Shown: positions 27,706 to 36,953, counted from the stretch's first letter. The stretch: 58,850 nt of DNA from Sphingomonadaceae bacterium (GCA_947472735.1 CANJBY010000011.1:1-58850), one strand, 5' to 3'. Numbers and translations: made by a program. Notes: a model not told the origin generated them from the letters alone.

Positions 27706-27798
27706 GGTTGCGGCCCTCCCCTATGTTTTTCTTGCCGATACGATTGCGACCGATCAGGATAAATATCCGAGAAACGCGCTCATGCCAATCGGCCCGCG

Positions 27799-27816
27799 CG
27801 CCGCCCAGGGGCGGCG
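27799..27816 (-). terminator. Hairpin after the fatty acyl-AMP ligase gene
   Basis: CGCCGCC, loop CAGG, GGCGGCG makes a perfect seven-base-pair GC stem 36 bases past the stop codon at 27852. No T-run follows on the minus strand, so it is at best a weak intrinsic terminator or a 3'-end stabiliser. Confidence 0.35.
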
Positions 27817-27851
27817 GTGCCTCAAGGAGTCCGGTTGTGGGACAGTACGGC

Positions 27852-29627
27852 TCAGGCAGCGAGCTTGAACGGCTCGATTTCGCCCGAGAGGTACTGCTTC
27901 TTGGCCTTCGCGCGGCTGAGCTTGCCTGAGCTGGTGCGGGGCAGGGTGCGGGGCGGGACCAGTTCGATCACGCAGTTCATGCCAGTGATAGAACGCACCT
28001 TGTCGCGGATCGTATCGTGCAGCTTGCGGCGCTCTTCGGGATCGGAGACGCGGCAGTGGACCAGCACGGCGGGCACTTCTTCCCCGCTTTCGGTCTCGAC
28101 CGAGAAGGCGGCGATGTCACCGTGGTTGAAGCCGGGGAGTTGCTCCACCGCCCACTCGATATCCTGAGGCCAGTGGTTCTTGCCGTTGATGATGATCATG
28201 TCCTTCGCGCGGCCGACGATGAACAGGTACCCGTCGACCATGTAGCCCATGTCTCCGGTATCGAGCCAGGCCCCCTTCCCATCATCACTTGGGACCAGAC
28301 ATTCCGCCGTGGCTTCCGGATCGCGGAAGTAGGAATGCATCACGCTCTTGCCGCGGCACCAGACCTTGCCGATGTGGTGGTCCGCCAGGGTTTCGCCCTT
28401 TTCGCCGCGGATGACGACTTCCATGCCGCGCACGGCCTTGCCGCAATTGACGATGGCGCGGTAGCGGGCCGGTCGGTTGAGATCGCGCGGCGCACCCGAG
28501 AGGCGTTCCTCCTCGACCAGTTCGACCCGGATGCCCTCACCCGGCGGCATCAGCGTGACCGCGAGTGTAGCCTCGGCCAGGCCATAAGAAGGCAGGAAGG
28601 CGCTGGCCTTGAACCCGGCATCGGCAAAGGCATTCACGAAGCCCTGCATCACATCGGGCCGGATCATGTCCGCGCCGTTGCCAGCCAGCCGCCAGCGCGA
28701 CAGGTCAAAGCGTTCAGCCACGTTGCTCTGGCTGGAAATGCGGCGGGCACAGATGTCGTAACCGAAGGTCGGCGAATAGGAGAGCGAAGTGCCCTTGTTG
28801 CGGCTGATGAGATCGAGCCAGGCGAGCGGGCGGCGGGCGAAATCCTCGGTCTTGAGGTAGTCGCACGACATCTGGTTGGCGATCAGCGAGAGAAAGCAGC
28901 CGACCAGGCCCATGTCGTGATACCACGGCAGCCAGGATATCGCGCGATCGCCTTCGGCCATCTTCATGCCGTGGCTGTGCCCGGCGAGATTGTCGAGCAG
29001 CGCCTCATGCGTCACCGCGACGCCGTGCGGGAAGCGGGTCGAGCCGCTGGAGTACTGCAGGTAGCAGATCTCGTCCGGCCGGCATTCCGGCAGCTCGACG
29101 TCTGGAGCGGGCAGGGTGGCAAAGCTTTCCCAGTCGATCCCCTCGCAGCCCTGACGGGCAGCGGCGGCGGCAGTCATCTCCGCAATCTCGGCGGGATAGA
29201 GCAGCATCTTCGGATCGGAACTCGCCAGCTGTACGGCGAGCTGCTCGATGTAGTTTTCCTTGCCGCCGAAGCTGGTCGGCAGCGGCAACGGCACCGGCCA
29301 GGCGCCAGCATAGACTGCTCCGCAAAACAGCGCGGCAAAATCCGGCCCGGTTTCGGCGATCAAGGCAATGCGGTCACCCTTGCGAATTCCGTGGCCGATA
29401 AGGCGGCGGGCCATCGCCAGCGCATCGTCGCGCAGCTCCGAAAAAGGGTAAGGGCGCACCAGGTTGCCCCGCGCGTCGTGGAAGTTGAGGCCTCTGCGGC
29501 CTTTGGCAGCATAGTCCAGCGCTTCGCCAAATGTGCCGAAATCGGCCAAGCGGCGCGGAAGATCATCGTCATTGGGCGTGGGCACCAAAACGGTGGTCCC
29601 TGCCTCGATCGTCGCGGCGTCTGTCAT
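27852..29627 (-). CDS. Fatty acyl-AMP ligase (FadD32/FAAL-like)
   Basis: A 591-residue adenylate-forming enzyme of the fatty acyl-AMP ligase type. The ATP-binding motif reads YLQYSSGSTRFPHGV. ISWLPWYHDMGLVG, LPSYGLAEATLAVTLMPPGEG and WLDTGDMGYMVDGYLFIVGRAKDMIIINGKN-type blocks (each in pieces under 20 residues) are FAAL hallmarks. FAALs load acyl groups, as AMP esters, onto acyl carrier or polyketide proteins instead of CoA. No acyl carrier or PKS gene adjoins, so the product pathway is unknown. ATG 29627 gives the family start; the longer frame to 29786 is not used. Confidence 0.85.
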   Translation of the reverse strand: MTDAATIEAGTTVLVPTPNDDDLPRRLADFGTFGEALDYAAKGRRGLNFHDARGNLVRPYPFSELRDDALAMARRLIGHGIRKGDRIALIAETGPDFAALFCGAVYAGAWPVPLPLPTSFGGKENYIEQLAVQLASSDPKMLLYPAEIAEMTAAAAARQGCEGIDWESFATLPAPDVELPECRPDEICYLQYSSGSTRFPHGVAVTHEALLDNLAGHSHGMKMAEGDRAISWLPWYHDMGLVGCFLSLIANQMSCDYLKTEDFARRPLAWLDLISRNKGTSLSYSPTFGYDICARRISSQSNVAERFDLSRWRLAGNGADMIRPDVMQGFVNAFADAGFKASAFLPSYGLAEATLAVTLMPPGEGIRVELVEEERLSGAPRDLNRPARYRAIVNCGKAVRGMEVVIRGEKGETLADHHIGKVWCRGKSVMHSYFRDPEATAECLVPSDDGKGAWLDTGDMGYMVDGYLFIVGRAKDMIIINGKNHWPQDIEWAVEQLPGFNHGDIAAFSVETESGEEVPAVLVHCRVSDPEERRKLHDTIRDKVRSITGMNCVIELVPPRTLPRTSSGKLSRAKAKKQYLSGEIEPFKLAA

Positions 29628-29762
29628 CTTGCAAAACCCGTTTCTGTTGTCGGTTTCGGTTCGCCGCGTGCCTGCGCAGCTCGCAACGAACAGAGTATGC
29701 CGGCGCAACACCCCCCGGTGCACTCCAGACAATTCCCTCTCGCGCCGGAGTGTGGCACGAAT

Positions 29763-30335
29763 ATGGCCATGGTGGACGATACCCACAGCTCAGCCAGGCG
29801 CCCGCGCCCCGCGCGTCCTTTGGATCCAACGCGCCTGGAAGAGCTGGCGCTGGCTTATGTCGCGCGCTTCGCCACCAGCCAGGGCAAGCTGGCCGATTAC
29901 TTGCGCCGCAAGCTCAGGGAGCGGGGCTGGGACGGGGAAGGGGAGCCGTCGGTCCCCGAACTGGTCGCGCGCATGGCGACGGCAGGCTATGTCGATGACG
30001 AGGCTTTTGCCCTTTCCCGCGCCGCGGGCCTGTTGCGCCGGGGCTATGGCGAACGGCGGATTTCCATGGCACTCGGAGCGGCAGGGATCGACGCCGACTT
30101 GCGGGCGCGCACCGCTCCCGATGATGCCTCGGCGCGTCGGGCGGCCTTATCCTTGGCGTCCCGTCGCGGCTTTGGGCCGTTCGGGCTCACCCCGCTGGAT
30201 CGTCCGCGCCGGGAGAAGCAGATCGCTGCCATGTTGCGCGCCGGCCATCGGCTGGACAGCGCGCGCGAATTGGTCGATGCGCCGAGCATCGCGGCGGCGG
30301 AGCAGTGGGCTGCTGCGGGAGACGGGAACGAGTGA
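29763..30335 (+). CDS. recX: Regulatory protein RecX
   Basis: A 190-residue RecX-type protein, modulator of RecA filaments. Tandem three-helix repeats are seen: ELALAYVARFATSQGKLADY, LRRKLRERG, and GYVDDEAFALSRA followed by LLRRGYGERRI. It has a low-complexity Arg/Pro N-terminus and a family-typical length. ATG 29763 (or 29769) starts it. recA is not in the window, as is usual in alphaproteobacteria. The stop overlaps the next ATG by one base (TGATG). Confidence 0.85.
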   Translation: MAMVDDTHSSARRPRPARPLDPTRLEELALAYVARFATSQGKLADYLRRKLRERGWDGEGEPSVPELVARMATAGYVDDEAFALSRAAGLLRRGYGERRISMALGAAGIDADLRARTAPDDASARRAALSLASRRGFGPFGLTPLDRPRREKQIAAMLRAGHRLDSARELVDAPSIAAAEQWAAAGDGNE

Positions 30336-30820
30336 TGCGATTGAAACGAGCCGCACTGTGGATGGGCCTGTTGCTGGCGGCCTGCTCGCCCCGATCGGCC
30401 GACGGCGCCGCGAGCACGGCCAGCCCCAGCACCGCGGTCCATCCCGAATCGGGCCTGCCAGTCGTCGCGCTCACGGTAACTCACGCGGGCAAGCCCCACG
30501 TCTTTCGCGTCGAGATCGCCAGTAGCAGCCAGCAGCAGGCGCGCGGGTTGATGTTCCGAGCGCGGATGGGCGCTGACGAAGGCATGATCTTCCCGATGAA
30601 CCCGCCGCGCGATGCCAGCTTCTGGATGAAGAACACCGTGATCCCGCTCGACATCATTTTCGTCGGAGTGGACGGGCGGATCAGCAACATCGCCGCCAAT
30701 GCCATACCCTATTCCGAAGAGCCGCTGTCCTCGGTGGGCAAGGTGAAGGGCGTGCTGGAACTGAACGGCGGTCGTGCCGCCGAACTCGGCATCGTGGCCG
30801 GAGACCAGGTGGCCTGGTAA
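30335..30820 (+). CDS. DUF192 lipoprotein
   Basis: A 161-residue protein with a lipoprotein signal (WMGLLLAACSP, Cys17) and a DUF192 domain from about 50 to 160. Family motifs include ARGLMFRARMGADEGMIF, the FWMKNTVIPLDIIFV strand and KGVLELNGGRAAELGI. DUF192 proteins are small beta-rich, periplasmic or membrane-attached, of unknown function. It is translationally coupled to recX through a one-base overlap. Confidence 0.8.
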   Translation: MRLKRAALWMGLLLAACSPRSADGAASTASPSTAVHPESGLPVVALTVTHAGKPHVFRVEIASSSQQQARGLMFRARMGADEGMIFPMNPPRDASFWMKNTVIPLDIIFVGVDGRISNIAANAIPYSEEPLSSVGKVKGVLELNGGRAAELGIVAGDQVAW

Positions 30821-30928
30821 CCCGCGCGACCGCGCAGCCGAGTTTCACTGCGTGGCACGTGGCCGCGACCTGCCGCTCTTCCATTGCTGCGCTTCCTGTT
30901 TAATTATAGCCATATAGAAAATAACACC

Positions 30929-30942
30929 GCGACTCCGGTCGC
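30929..30942 (+). promoter_or_regulatory. Hairpin in the leader of the carboxylase cluster
   Basis: GCGAC, loop TCCG, GTCGC forms a five-base-pair stem between an AT-rich promoter-like stretch (TTTAATTATAGCCATATAG) and the GGAG of the first gene. It ends 22 bases before the ATG. It could tune translation or mark a 5' end. Confidence 0.3.
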
Positions 30943-30964
30943 AGCGATTTTGGGAGAGCGCACG

Positions 30965-32479
30965 ATGGACGTCAGGATCCTCGACACCACCTTTCGCGAC
31001 GGTGCGCAAAGCCTGTGGGCGATGGCGATTCGGCACGGGATGATGGAGCAGGTCGCGTCCGACATGGACAATGCCGGTTTCGCCTACATCGAAGTCCCGG
31101 CGAACTCGATCCATTTCAAGAAGTACATCCGCGACATGAAGGAGAATCCCTTCGATGTGATGCGGATGCTGGCCCGCCTGATGCCGAAGACAACCAAGTC
31201 GGCCATGGCGGGAGGGTTCAATCTCAATCCGTTCGGCAATCCGACGCCCCCGGCGCTGGGGGTGCTCTATCAGCAGACCCTGTTCAACATGGGCGCGCTC
31301 AACCGCGCGCAAGTGACGTGCAACACCGCCGACCAGATGAAGCTCCAGCTGCCCGGGGTCTTGCCGATCCTGAAGGACATCGGCTTCGAAATCGCCATGG
31401 CCGTGTCCTATTCGGTCTCGCCGCGCCACACTGACGAACTGTTCGCCGAACAGACCCGCAAGGCGGCGTCATTCAAGCCGGATTCGATCTACCTCAAGGA
31501 TCAGGGCGGGCTGCTGACGGTTGATCGGCTGCGCGAACTGATGCCGATCATGCAGCAGGCGGCGGGCGACATTCCAGTCGAGCTGCATTCGCACTGCACC
31601 ACCGGCCTCGCGCCGCTGGTCTATGCCGAAGCGCTCAAGCTTGGGGTAAAGATGCTCCATTGCGGTATCCCGCCGCTGGCCGATGGGCCCGCGCAGCCTT
31701 CAGTGCTGGAGACGATCCGCAACGCCCGGCTGATGGGACATACGGTCGACGTGGATGACAAGCTGATCCAGCGCGTGTCCGAGAAGCTCTATGCCATCGC
31801 CCGTCAGGATGGGATGCCGATGGGGCAGCCGATGCCATATGACTACGCCCAATATATCCACCAGATCCCTGGCGGGGTGATCTCGAACCTCAAGTTCCAG
31901 CTCTCCGAGATCGGCCTGTCGCACCGGCTCGACGAGGTGATCGAGGAATGCATCCGGATCCGCGAGGAGCTGGGCTACCCGATCATGATCACCCCGTTCT
32001 CGCAGTTCGTCGGAACCCAGGCGGCGATCAATGTGGCCACCGGCGAACGCTACAAGATCGTGATCGACGAGTTGATTCGCTTCGCCATGGGCACTTTCGG
32101 TGAGGATTCGGGCTTCACCTGGATGAACCAGGAGCTCAGGGACCGCTGGCTCGAACTGCCCCGCGCCAGGGAGCTCGCTGCGGTGGGCAAGCGCCAGATC
32201 GACGACATCTCGCTTGAGGATTGCCGCCAGATTTTCGGTGCCCCCGGGATCAGCGACGAAGACCTGATGATGCGCGCGATCATGGGCGGGACGGCCGAGA
32301 TCGAGGCGATGGTCGCCGCCGGTCCGCCGCGGCGCTACTCGAGCACCATGCCGCTGGTCACGCTGCTTGACGAGCTGAAGAAGCACAGCGGCGTCCGCTT
32401 TATCCAGGTTCAGCGCGGATCGGATTCGATCACGCTGCAGAACCGCGCCGGCGCCGCAGCGCCCGCGGCCGTCCAGTAA
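30965..32479 (+). CDS. HMGL-like biotin-dependent carboxyltransferase subunit
   Basis: A 504-residue protein of the pyruvate-carboxylase carboxyltransferase superfamily, without its own biotin domain. The TIM-barrel start RILDTTFRDGAQSLWAM keeps the metal-ligand Asp and the Gln seen in pyruvate carboxylase. The metal Lys is kept in YLKDQGG and the two metal histidines in ELHSHCTTG. By alignment by eye, the pyruvate-binding Arg of LLRGAN is lost (AMAGGFN) and the catalytic Thr of MTSQPS is replaced (GPAQPS). It therefore probably transfers the carboxyl group to another acceptor. First gene of a three-gene operon; GGAG lies eight bases before the ATG. Confidence 0.8.
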   Translation: MDVRILDTTFRDGAQSLWAMAIRHGMMEQVASDMDNAGFAYIEVPANSIHFKKYIRDMKENPFDVMRMLARLMPKTTKSAMAGGFNLNPFGNPTPPALGVLYQQTLFNMGALNRAQVTCNTADQMKLQLPGVLPILKDIGFEIAMAVSYSVSPRHTDELFAEQTRKAASFKPDSIYLKDQGGLLTVDRLRELMPIMQQAAGDIPVELHSHCTTGLAPLVYAEALKLGVKMLHCGIPPLADGPAQPSVLETIRNARLMGHTVDVDDKLIQRVSEKLYAIARQDGMPMGQPMPYDYAQYIHQIPGGVISNLKFQLSEIGLSHRLDEVIEECIRIREELGYPIMITPFSQFVGTQAAINVATGERYKIVIDELIRFAMGTFGEDSGFTWMNQELRDRWLELPRARELAAVGKRQIDDISLEDCRQIFGAPGISDEDLMMRAIMGGTAEIEAMVAAGPPRRYSSTMPLVTLLDELKKHSGVRFIQVQRGSDSITLQNRAGAAAPAAVQ

Positions 32480-32505
32480 TTCACGCATTCGGGGAGGAAG
32501 AAACC

Positions 32506-33018
32506 ATGAGCGATGCATTGAGCGCCCTGAAGGAAGAAGACGTTGCCCAGCTGGCGCTGCTGATCGAAAGCCTCGAGCGATCGACCTTCGACTTCCTCGA
32601 GCTGCAAGTCGGCGACATGAAGGTGACGATCGGCAAGGGTGCTGTGCCTGTGGCCGACTCTGCATTGATCGCTGCACCGGCCCTGGCAGCTGCCGCCGCC
32701 CCAGTGGCCGCAGCGTCTGCACCTGCCGCTGCGCCTGCCGCGCCCGCTGCGAAGGCCGCAGCAGCTCCCGCCGATGGCACGGTCGAGATCAAGGCCCAGA
32801 TCATGGGCATGTTCTATGCCCAGCCAGAGCCAGGTTCACCGCCGTTCGTGGCGGTCGGCAGCGAGGTGCAGGATGACACTACCGTCTGCCTGATCGAGGT
32901 CATGAAGACCTTCAACGCGATGCCGGCCGGGTTGCGGGGAACGATCACCGAGGTCTGCGTGGAGAACGCGCAGATGGTCGAATACGGGCAGGTGCTGTTC
33001 CGCGTCCGGCCGGCCTGA
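32506..33018 (+). CDS. Biotin carboxyl carrier protein
   Basis: A 170-residue carrier. A helical N-terminus (1-45) leads to an Ala/Pro-rich linker of about 40 residues and a C-terminal biotinyl domain. The biotin-accepting Lys134 is in EVMKTF, a variant of the standard AMKM motif. AccB-type carriers have a Pro/Ala linker like this one. It follows the carboxyltransferase by 26 bases and precedes the biotin carboxylase by 13. It should shuttle carboxybiotin between the two. Confidence 0.88.
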   Translation: MSDALSALKEEDVAQLALLIESLERSTFDFLELQVGDMKVTIGKGAVPVADSALIAAPALAAAAAPVAAASAPAAAPAAPAAKAAAAPADGTVEIKAQIMGMFYAQPEPGSPPFVAVGSEVQDDTTVCLIEVMKTFNAMPAGLRGTITEVCVENAQMVEYGQVLFRVRPA

Positions 33019-33031
33019 CGGGGCCAGAATC

Positions 33032-34396
33032 ATGCCGATCAAACGCGTCCTGATCGCCAATCGTGGCGAGATTGCCCTGCGGGTCATCCGCGCTTGCCAG
33101 ATGCTGGGTATAGAAACCGTGCTGGCCTGCTCGGAAGCTGACCGAGACGCGTTGCCGGCCCGTATGGCTGATCGCGCGGTCTGCATCGGACCGGCGCAAT
33201 CGGCGGCAAGCTATCTCAACTTCCGCGCCATCGTCACCGCTGCGCAAGCGACAGGCTGCGATGCGGTGCACCCGGGCTACGGCTTCCTGTCCGAATCCCC
33301 GGACCTCGCCGAAGCCTGTGCGCAGGAAGGGCTGATCTTCGTCGGCCCGACGGCGGAGCACATGCGTCGGATGGGCAACAAGATCGCGGCGCGCCGGCTC
33401 GCACTGGAGGCCGGGGTGCCATGTTTGCCCGGCTCGGAGAAAATCGCCTCGGCGGCCGATGCCGTCGCGGTGGCAGAGCGGATCGGCTATCCGGTGATGA
33501 TGAAGGCCGCAGCCGGCGGGGGCGGCCGGGGGATGAAGGTCGTCCACGATCCCGCCGACCTGCCCGGCACGTTCGCCTCTGCATCGGCCGAGGCGGGTTC
33601 GGCCTTCGGCGATCCCACGCTCTATCTTGAACGCTTCATCGCCAACGCCCGCCATATCGAGGTGCAGGTGCTGGGCGACAAGTATGGCAACATCGTCCAC
33701 CTCGGTGAGCGCGACTGCTCGCTCCAGCGGCGTCACCAGAAGATTGTCGAGGAAGCGCCCGCCCCCGGCATCACAGTTGCCCTGCGCGAGGAAATCTGCG
33801 CGGCGGCCGTCGGCTTGGCCCGCAACATCGGCTATGAGAACGCGGGCACCTGCGAGTTCATTTTCGACGAGGACAGCAAGACCTTCTACTTCCTCGAAAT
33901 GAACACCCGCATCCAGGTCGAGCACCCGGTCAGCGAAGCGATCACCGGAATCGACCTGGTCCAGGAACAGTTTCGTATCGCCGCAGGCGAGCCGCTGCGT
34001 TTCACACAGCAGGACATCATCTTCCGCGGCCATGCGATCGAGTGCCGGATCAATGCCGAGCTGCCGGCGCAGGCGTTCCGCCCCAATGCCGGCACGATCA
34101 CCGCGTGGAACCCGCCGTCGGGCCCGAACATCCGCCTCGATACCCATTGCTACCCGGGATACGCGGTCCCGGTGTTCTACGATTCCATGCTGGCGAAGCT
34201 CATCGTCTATGGCTCGACCCGCGAGGAAGCGACGCAGCGCATGGTCCGCTCGCTCGAGCTGTTCGAAGTAACCGGGATCGGCACCACGATCGACTTCCTG
34301 CACTTCCTCGTCGGTCGCCGCGAATTTGCCGAGGGACGGGTCAGCACCCACCTGATCGACACGGTCATGCCGGAGTATCTCGAAGCGCAGGGCTAG
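33032..34396 (+). CDS. Biotin carboxylase
   Basis: A 454-residue ATP-grasp biotin carboxylase (AccC/PycA type). Motifs are RVLIANRGEIALRVIRAC at the start, the nucleotide loop KAAAGGGGRGMKVV, ERDCSLQRRHQKIVEEAP and the active-site block FYFLEMNTRIQVEHPVSE. It carboxylates biotin on the preceding carrier using ATP and bicarbonate. The gene could be the cell's accC, but the linked HMGL-like carboxyltransferase implies a separate enzyme; a second accC elsewhere would settle it. It ends 10 bases from the convergent hom gene. Confidence 0.93.
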   Translation: MPIKRVLIANRGEIALRVIRACQMLGIETVLACSEADRDALPARMADRAVCIGPAQSAASYLNFRAIVTAAQATGCDAVHPGYGFLSESPDLAEACAQEGLIFVGPTAEHMRRMGNKIAARRLALEAGVPCLPGSEKIASAADAVAVAERIGYPVMMKAAAGGGGRGMKVVHDPADLPGTFASASAEAGSAFGDPTLYLERFIANARHIEVQVLGDKYGNIVHLGERDCSLQRRHQKIVEEAPAPGITVALREEICAAAVGLARNIGYENAGTCEFIFDEDSKTFYFLEMNTRIQVEHPVSEAITGIDLVQEQFRIAAGEPLRFTQQDIIFRGHAIECRINAELPAQAFRPNAGTITAWNPPSGPNIRLDTHCYPGYAVPVFYDSMLAKLIVYGSTREEATQRMVRSLELFEVTGIGTTIDFLHFLVGRREFAEGRVSTHLIDTVMPEYLEAQG

Positions 34397-34406
34397 CCGA
34401 AGTCGC

Positions 34407-35714
34407 TCAGTCTTCCAGGATGTGCAGCACCAGCGGGGCTTCGGTCAGGCTCGGCGATCCGTCGAGCAGGCGCAGCGCCTCGCTGACGGAGCTTTCCGGG
34501 CCCTCGTGCGTGACCATCGCCACCATGACTTCTCCGCCTTCTTCGGTCCGACCCTTCTGGATCAGGCTCTCGATCGAGACGCCGGCGTCGCGCATCGCCG
34601 CGGTCAGCTCGGCCAGCACACCCGGCCGATCAGTGACCATGAAACGGATGTAGCTGCGGCCGGCACGGTGGCCGGTTTCCGCCGGGACCAGCGCCTCAAG
34701 TTCGCTGACGGGAACAGAGAACGGAGCCCCGATCTCGCCGCGCGCAATGTCGATCAGGTCGGCTACTACGGCACTGGCGGTCGGGCCGTCGCCGGCACCG
34801 GCGCCCTGGAACAGCAGCCGGCCTGAGAAGTTGCCCTCGGCCACCACGGCATTGGTGGCGCCGTCGACGTGAGCCAGCGGGTGATCGACCGGCACGAGGT
34901 GCGGGTGGACGCGCTGGAACAGGGCCGGGCCATCGCCATTGCGACCCGGCTCGGCCATGCCAATCAACCGGATGACATAGCCCAGCGCATCGGCCTGGGC
35001 GATGTCGGCGGCGCGAATCCGCGTGATGCCGGTCGTAGCAACAGCCGTGAAATCGATCTTCGCGCCAAACGCGATCGCGGCGAGGATCGAGAGCTTGTGC
35101 GCTGCGTCGGTACCTTCGATGTCGAACGCGGGGTCAGCCTCGGCATAGCCCTTGGCCTGCGCCTCGGTGAGCACATTACCGAAGTCCCGGCCGGTGTCTT
35201 CCATGGTCGAAAGGATGTAGTTGCAGGTGCCGTTGAGGATTCCGTAAACCCGCTGGAACTCGTTCGCCGCGGCGCCTTCGCGCAGGCCCTTGATCACCGG
35301 GATGCCGCCGGCCACCGCAGCCTCGAACTTCAGCGCGACTTTCGCCGCCTCGGCCTTGGTCGCAAGCTCCAGTCCGTGATGCGCGATCATCGCCTTGTTG
35401 GCGGTAACCAGCGATTTGCCCGCTTCGAACGTGGTGCGCGCAAGGGCCAGAGCCGGGCCGTCCGAACCGCCGACCATCTCGACCACCACGTCAACATCCG
35501 CCCGTTCGCCCAGGATCACCATGTCGTCTTCCCAGGCAAAAGCCGAAAGATCGACGCCGCGGTCCTTGTTGCGATCGCGGGCGGAAACCACGGTCACCTG
35601 AATCGGCCGGCCGGCCCGGCGCGCAATCAGCGCGGCGTTGGCCTCGATCAGCCGGATGACCCCGGCACCAACGGTGCCCAGGCCGGCGAGGGCGATGCGA
35701 AGCGGTTCTGCCAT
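34407..35714 (-). CDS. hom: Homoserine dehydrogenase
   Basis: Reduces aspartate semialdehyde to homoserine in threonine, methionine and isoleucine synthesis. The 435-residue product has the NAD(P) motif GLGTVGAGV, the catalytic block RVYGILNGTCNYILSTM, and GYAEADPAFDIEGTDAAHKL. A C-terminal ACT domain (about 350-430) allows feedback by threonine. ATG 35714 is preceded by AAGGGA. The gene is not next to lysC, thrB or thrC. Confidence 0.96.
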   Translation of the reverse strand: MAEPLRIALAGLGTVGAGVIRLIEANAALIARRAGRPIQVTVVSARDRNKDRGVDLSAFAWEDDMVILGERADVDVVVEMVGGSDGPALALARTTFEAGKSLVTANKAMIAHHGLELATKAEAAKVALKFEAAVAGGIPVIKGLREGAAANEFQRVYGILNGTCNYILSTMEDTGRDFGNVLTEAQAKGYAEADPAFDIEGTDAAHKLSILAAIAFGAKIDFTAVATTGITRIRAADIAQADALGYVIRLIGMAEPGRNGDGPALFQRVHPHLVPVDHPLAHVDGATNAVVAEGNFSGRLLFQGAGAGDGPTASAVVADLIDIARGEIGAPFSVPVSELEALVPAETGHRAGRSYIRFMVTDRPGVLAELTAAMRDAGVSIESLIQKGRTEEGGEVMVAMVTHEGPESSVSEALRLLDGSPSLTEAPLVLHILED

Positions 35715-35755
35715 AGGAAATCCCTTTCGGGCGGGCACCTAGGCGAGGATGCGCA

Positions 35756-36613
35756 TCACCGCAAGTTGCGCGGACACGGACCAAGCTGGTCCATCACCAG
35801 CCGGTAGTCGCGCTCAGCGGCGCGCTTGTCGGCCGGAGATTCGGATACGTTGGCACGCGCGGGCAGGGTCGCGGGGAGAAAGCAGGCCAGGCGGTACCAG
35901 GCCAGCGTATCACGCGGCGGCACCGTTCCTTCACTGCCGAGCACCTCACTAAAGGTCACGCCCCAAACCGGAGCGAGGTCCGGGCGGCGACGGATCACCA
36001 GTGCCGCCGGTGAGCCGTCGGCCGTCGCGAGGAAGATCTGCGTCTCGCTCTCGCCGGCCAGGGTCCCGGCCGTAAACATCGCCTCGCGCACGCCTTCCAG
36101 CCGGACCGGAGCGCCAGCCGCGTTGCGCTCGGCAATCACGCCGCGCACGCGCGCCTCCAGCGCCGGGTCCCAGGGCAATTGCGAACTGCGACCGACCAGT
36201 TGCAGTTCGCCCGGCCGTCCGGCCACCGGCCGGGCGAAAATCAGGAAGACCTGTTTCTTCAGTGAAGGCACCTTGGCCCGCGAATCAAGCGGCACGTCGA
36301 CCAGGTATTGGAGCGAATCACCGATCGCTCGTGCCCCGAAAATCAACGCCCGGGTGCGTGCCTCGACGTAGAGACGGACCATTCCGGGCGCCAATCCGGG
36401 GGAACGGGCCGGCTCAATCGGACTCTGACTGCGGATCTGCGCAACCAGGATGACAGGCGCTTCGTCGACCAGGTCTGCAAGGTCCGCATAGCTCGGAACC
36501 GGCGCGGCAGGAGGCGGCGTGGGAGCCGCGGAATAGGCCGGATTTCCGGGCAAAACGCCGATCAAAACCGTCAGTGCGGCGAACGCCGATTTCAGGTCGT
36601 GAAACTTGGTCAT
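35756..36613 (-). CDS. Secreted protein of unknown function
   Basis: A 285-residue exported protein. The signal peptide is MTKFHDLKSAFAALTVLI onward, with a likely cut after PAYSA. A Pro-rich spacer leads to a beta-rich domain with VDEAPVILVAQIRSQSPIEP, KKQVFLIFARPV and WGVTFSEVLG. Near the end is CPRNL after DYRLVMDQLGP, with Cys residues for a possible disulfide with ACFLP. I recognise no named domain. ATG 36613 has GGAG eight bases upstream. Confidence 0.65.
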   Translation of the reverse strand: MTKFHDLKSAFAALTVLIGVLPGNPAYSAAPTPPPAAPVPSYADLADLVDEAPVILVAQIRSQSPIEPARSPGLAPGMVRLYVEARTRALIFGARAIGDSLQYLVDVPLDSRAKVPSLKKQVFLIFARPVAGRPGELQLVGRSSQLPWDPALEARVRGVIAERNAAGAPVRLEGVREAMFTAGTLAGESETQIFLATADGSPAALVIRRRPDLAPVWGVTFSEVLGSEGTVPPRDTLAWYRLACFLPATLPARANVSESPADKRAAERDYRLVMDQLGPCPRNLR

Positions 36614-36910
36614 TTCTGGTCTCCGCTGCAATGTCGGTAGGCTCCCGCCGGGCGGGCGTAAACCCTCCGGCGCCAATCCCTTCTTGCTGCTGCGGGTGAA
36701 TTGGGCGTTAACCGTGTTTCACTGCCGATAAGGCGTTGCGCGGTCCAAAACTCGCGGCTAAAGCACCACGAAATCCGGACCAAAAAAATAACAGGTCCAT
36801 GGATCGCCATGTCGGGCGTCGGGGTCCGCAGGGCGGTTTCGACTGAACAGCAGGGTGGTTCAAACAGTTATGGGGCCGTGGGATTGGCCGAAGGTCCGTC
36901 CAAAGGTTCG

Positions 36911-36928
36911 CTCCGGAATTTGCCGGAG
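36911..36928 (+). promoter_or_regulatory. Hairpin upstream of tonB
   Basis: CTCCGG, loop AATTTG, CCGGAG forms a six-base-pair stem 25 bases before the tonB ATG, in a 277-bp gap. The 3' arm contains GGAG; a further GGAG is at 36938-36941, nearer the start. The pair of ribosome-site candidates and the stem suggest possible translational control. The rest of the gap shows no clear site. Confidence 0.35.
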
Positions 36929-36953
36929 ATAAGAATTGGAGTGATGCGTCTGA

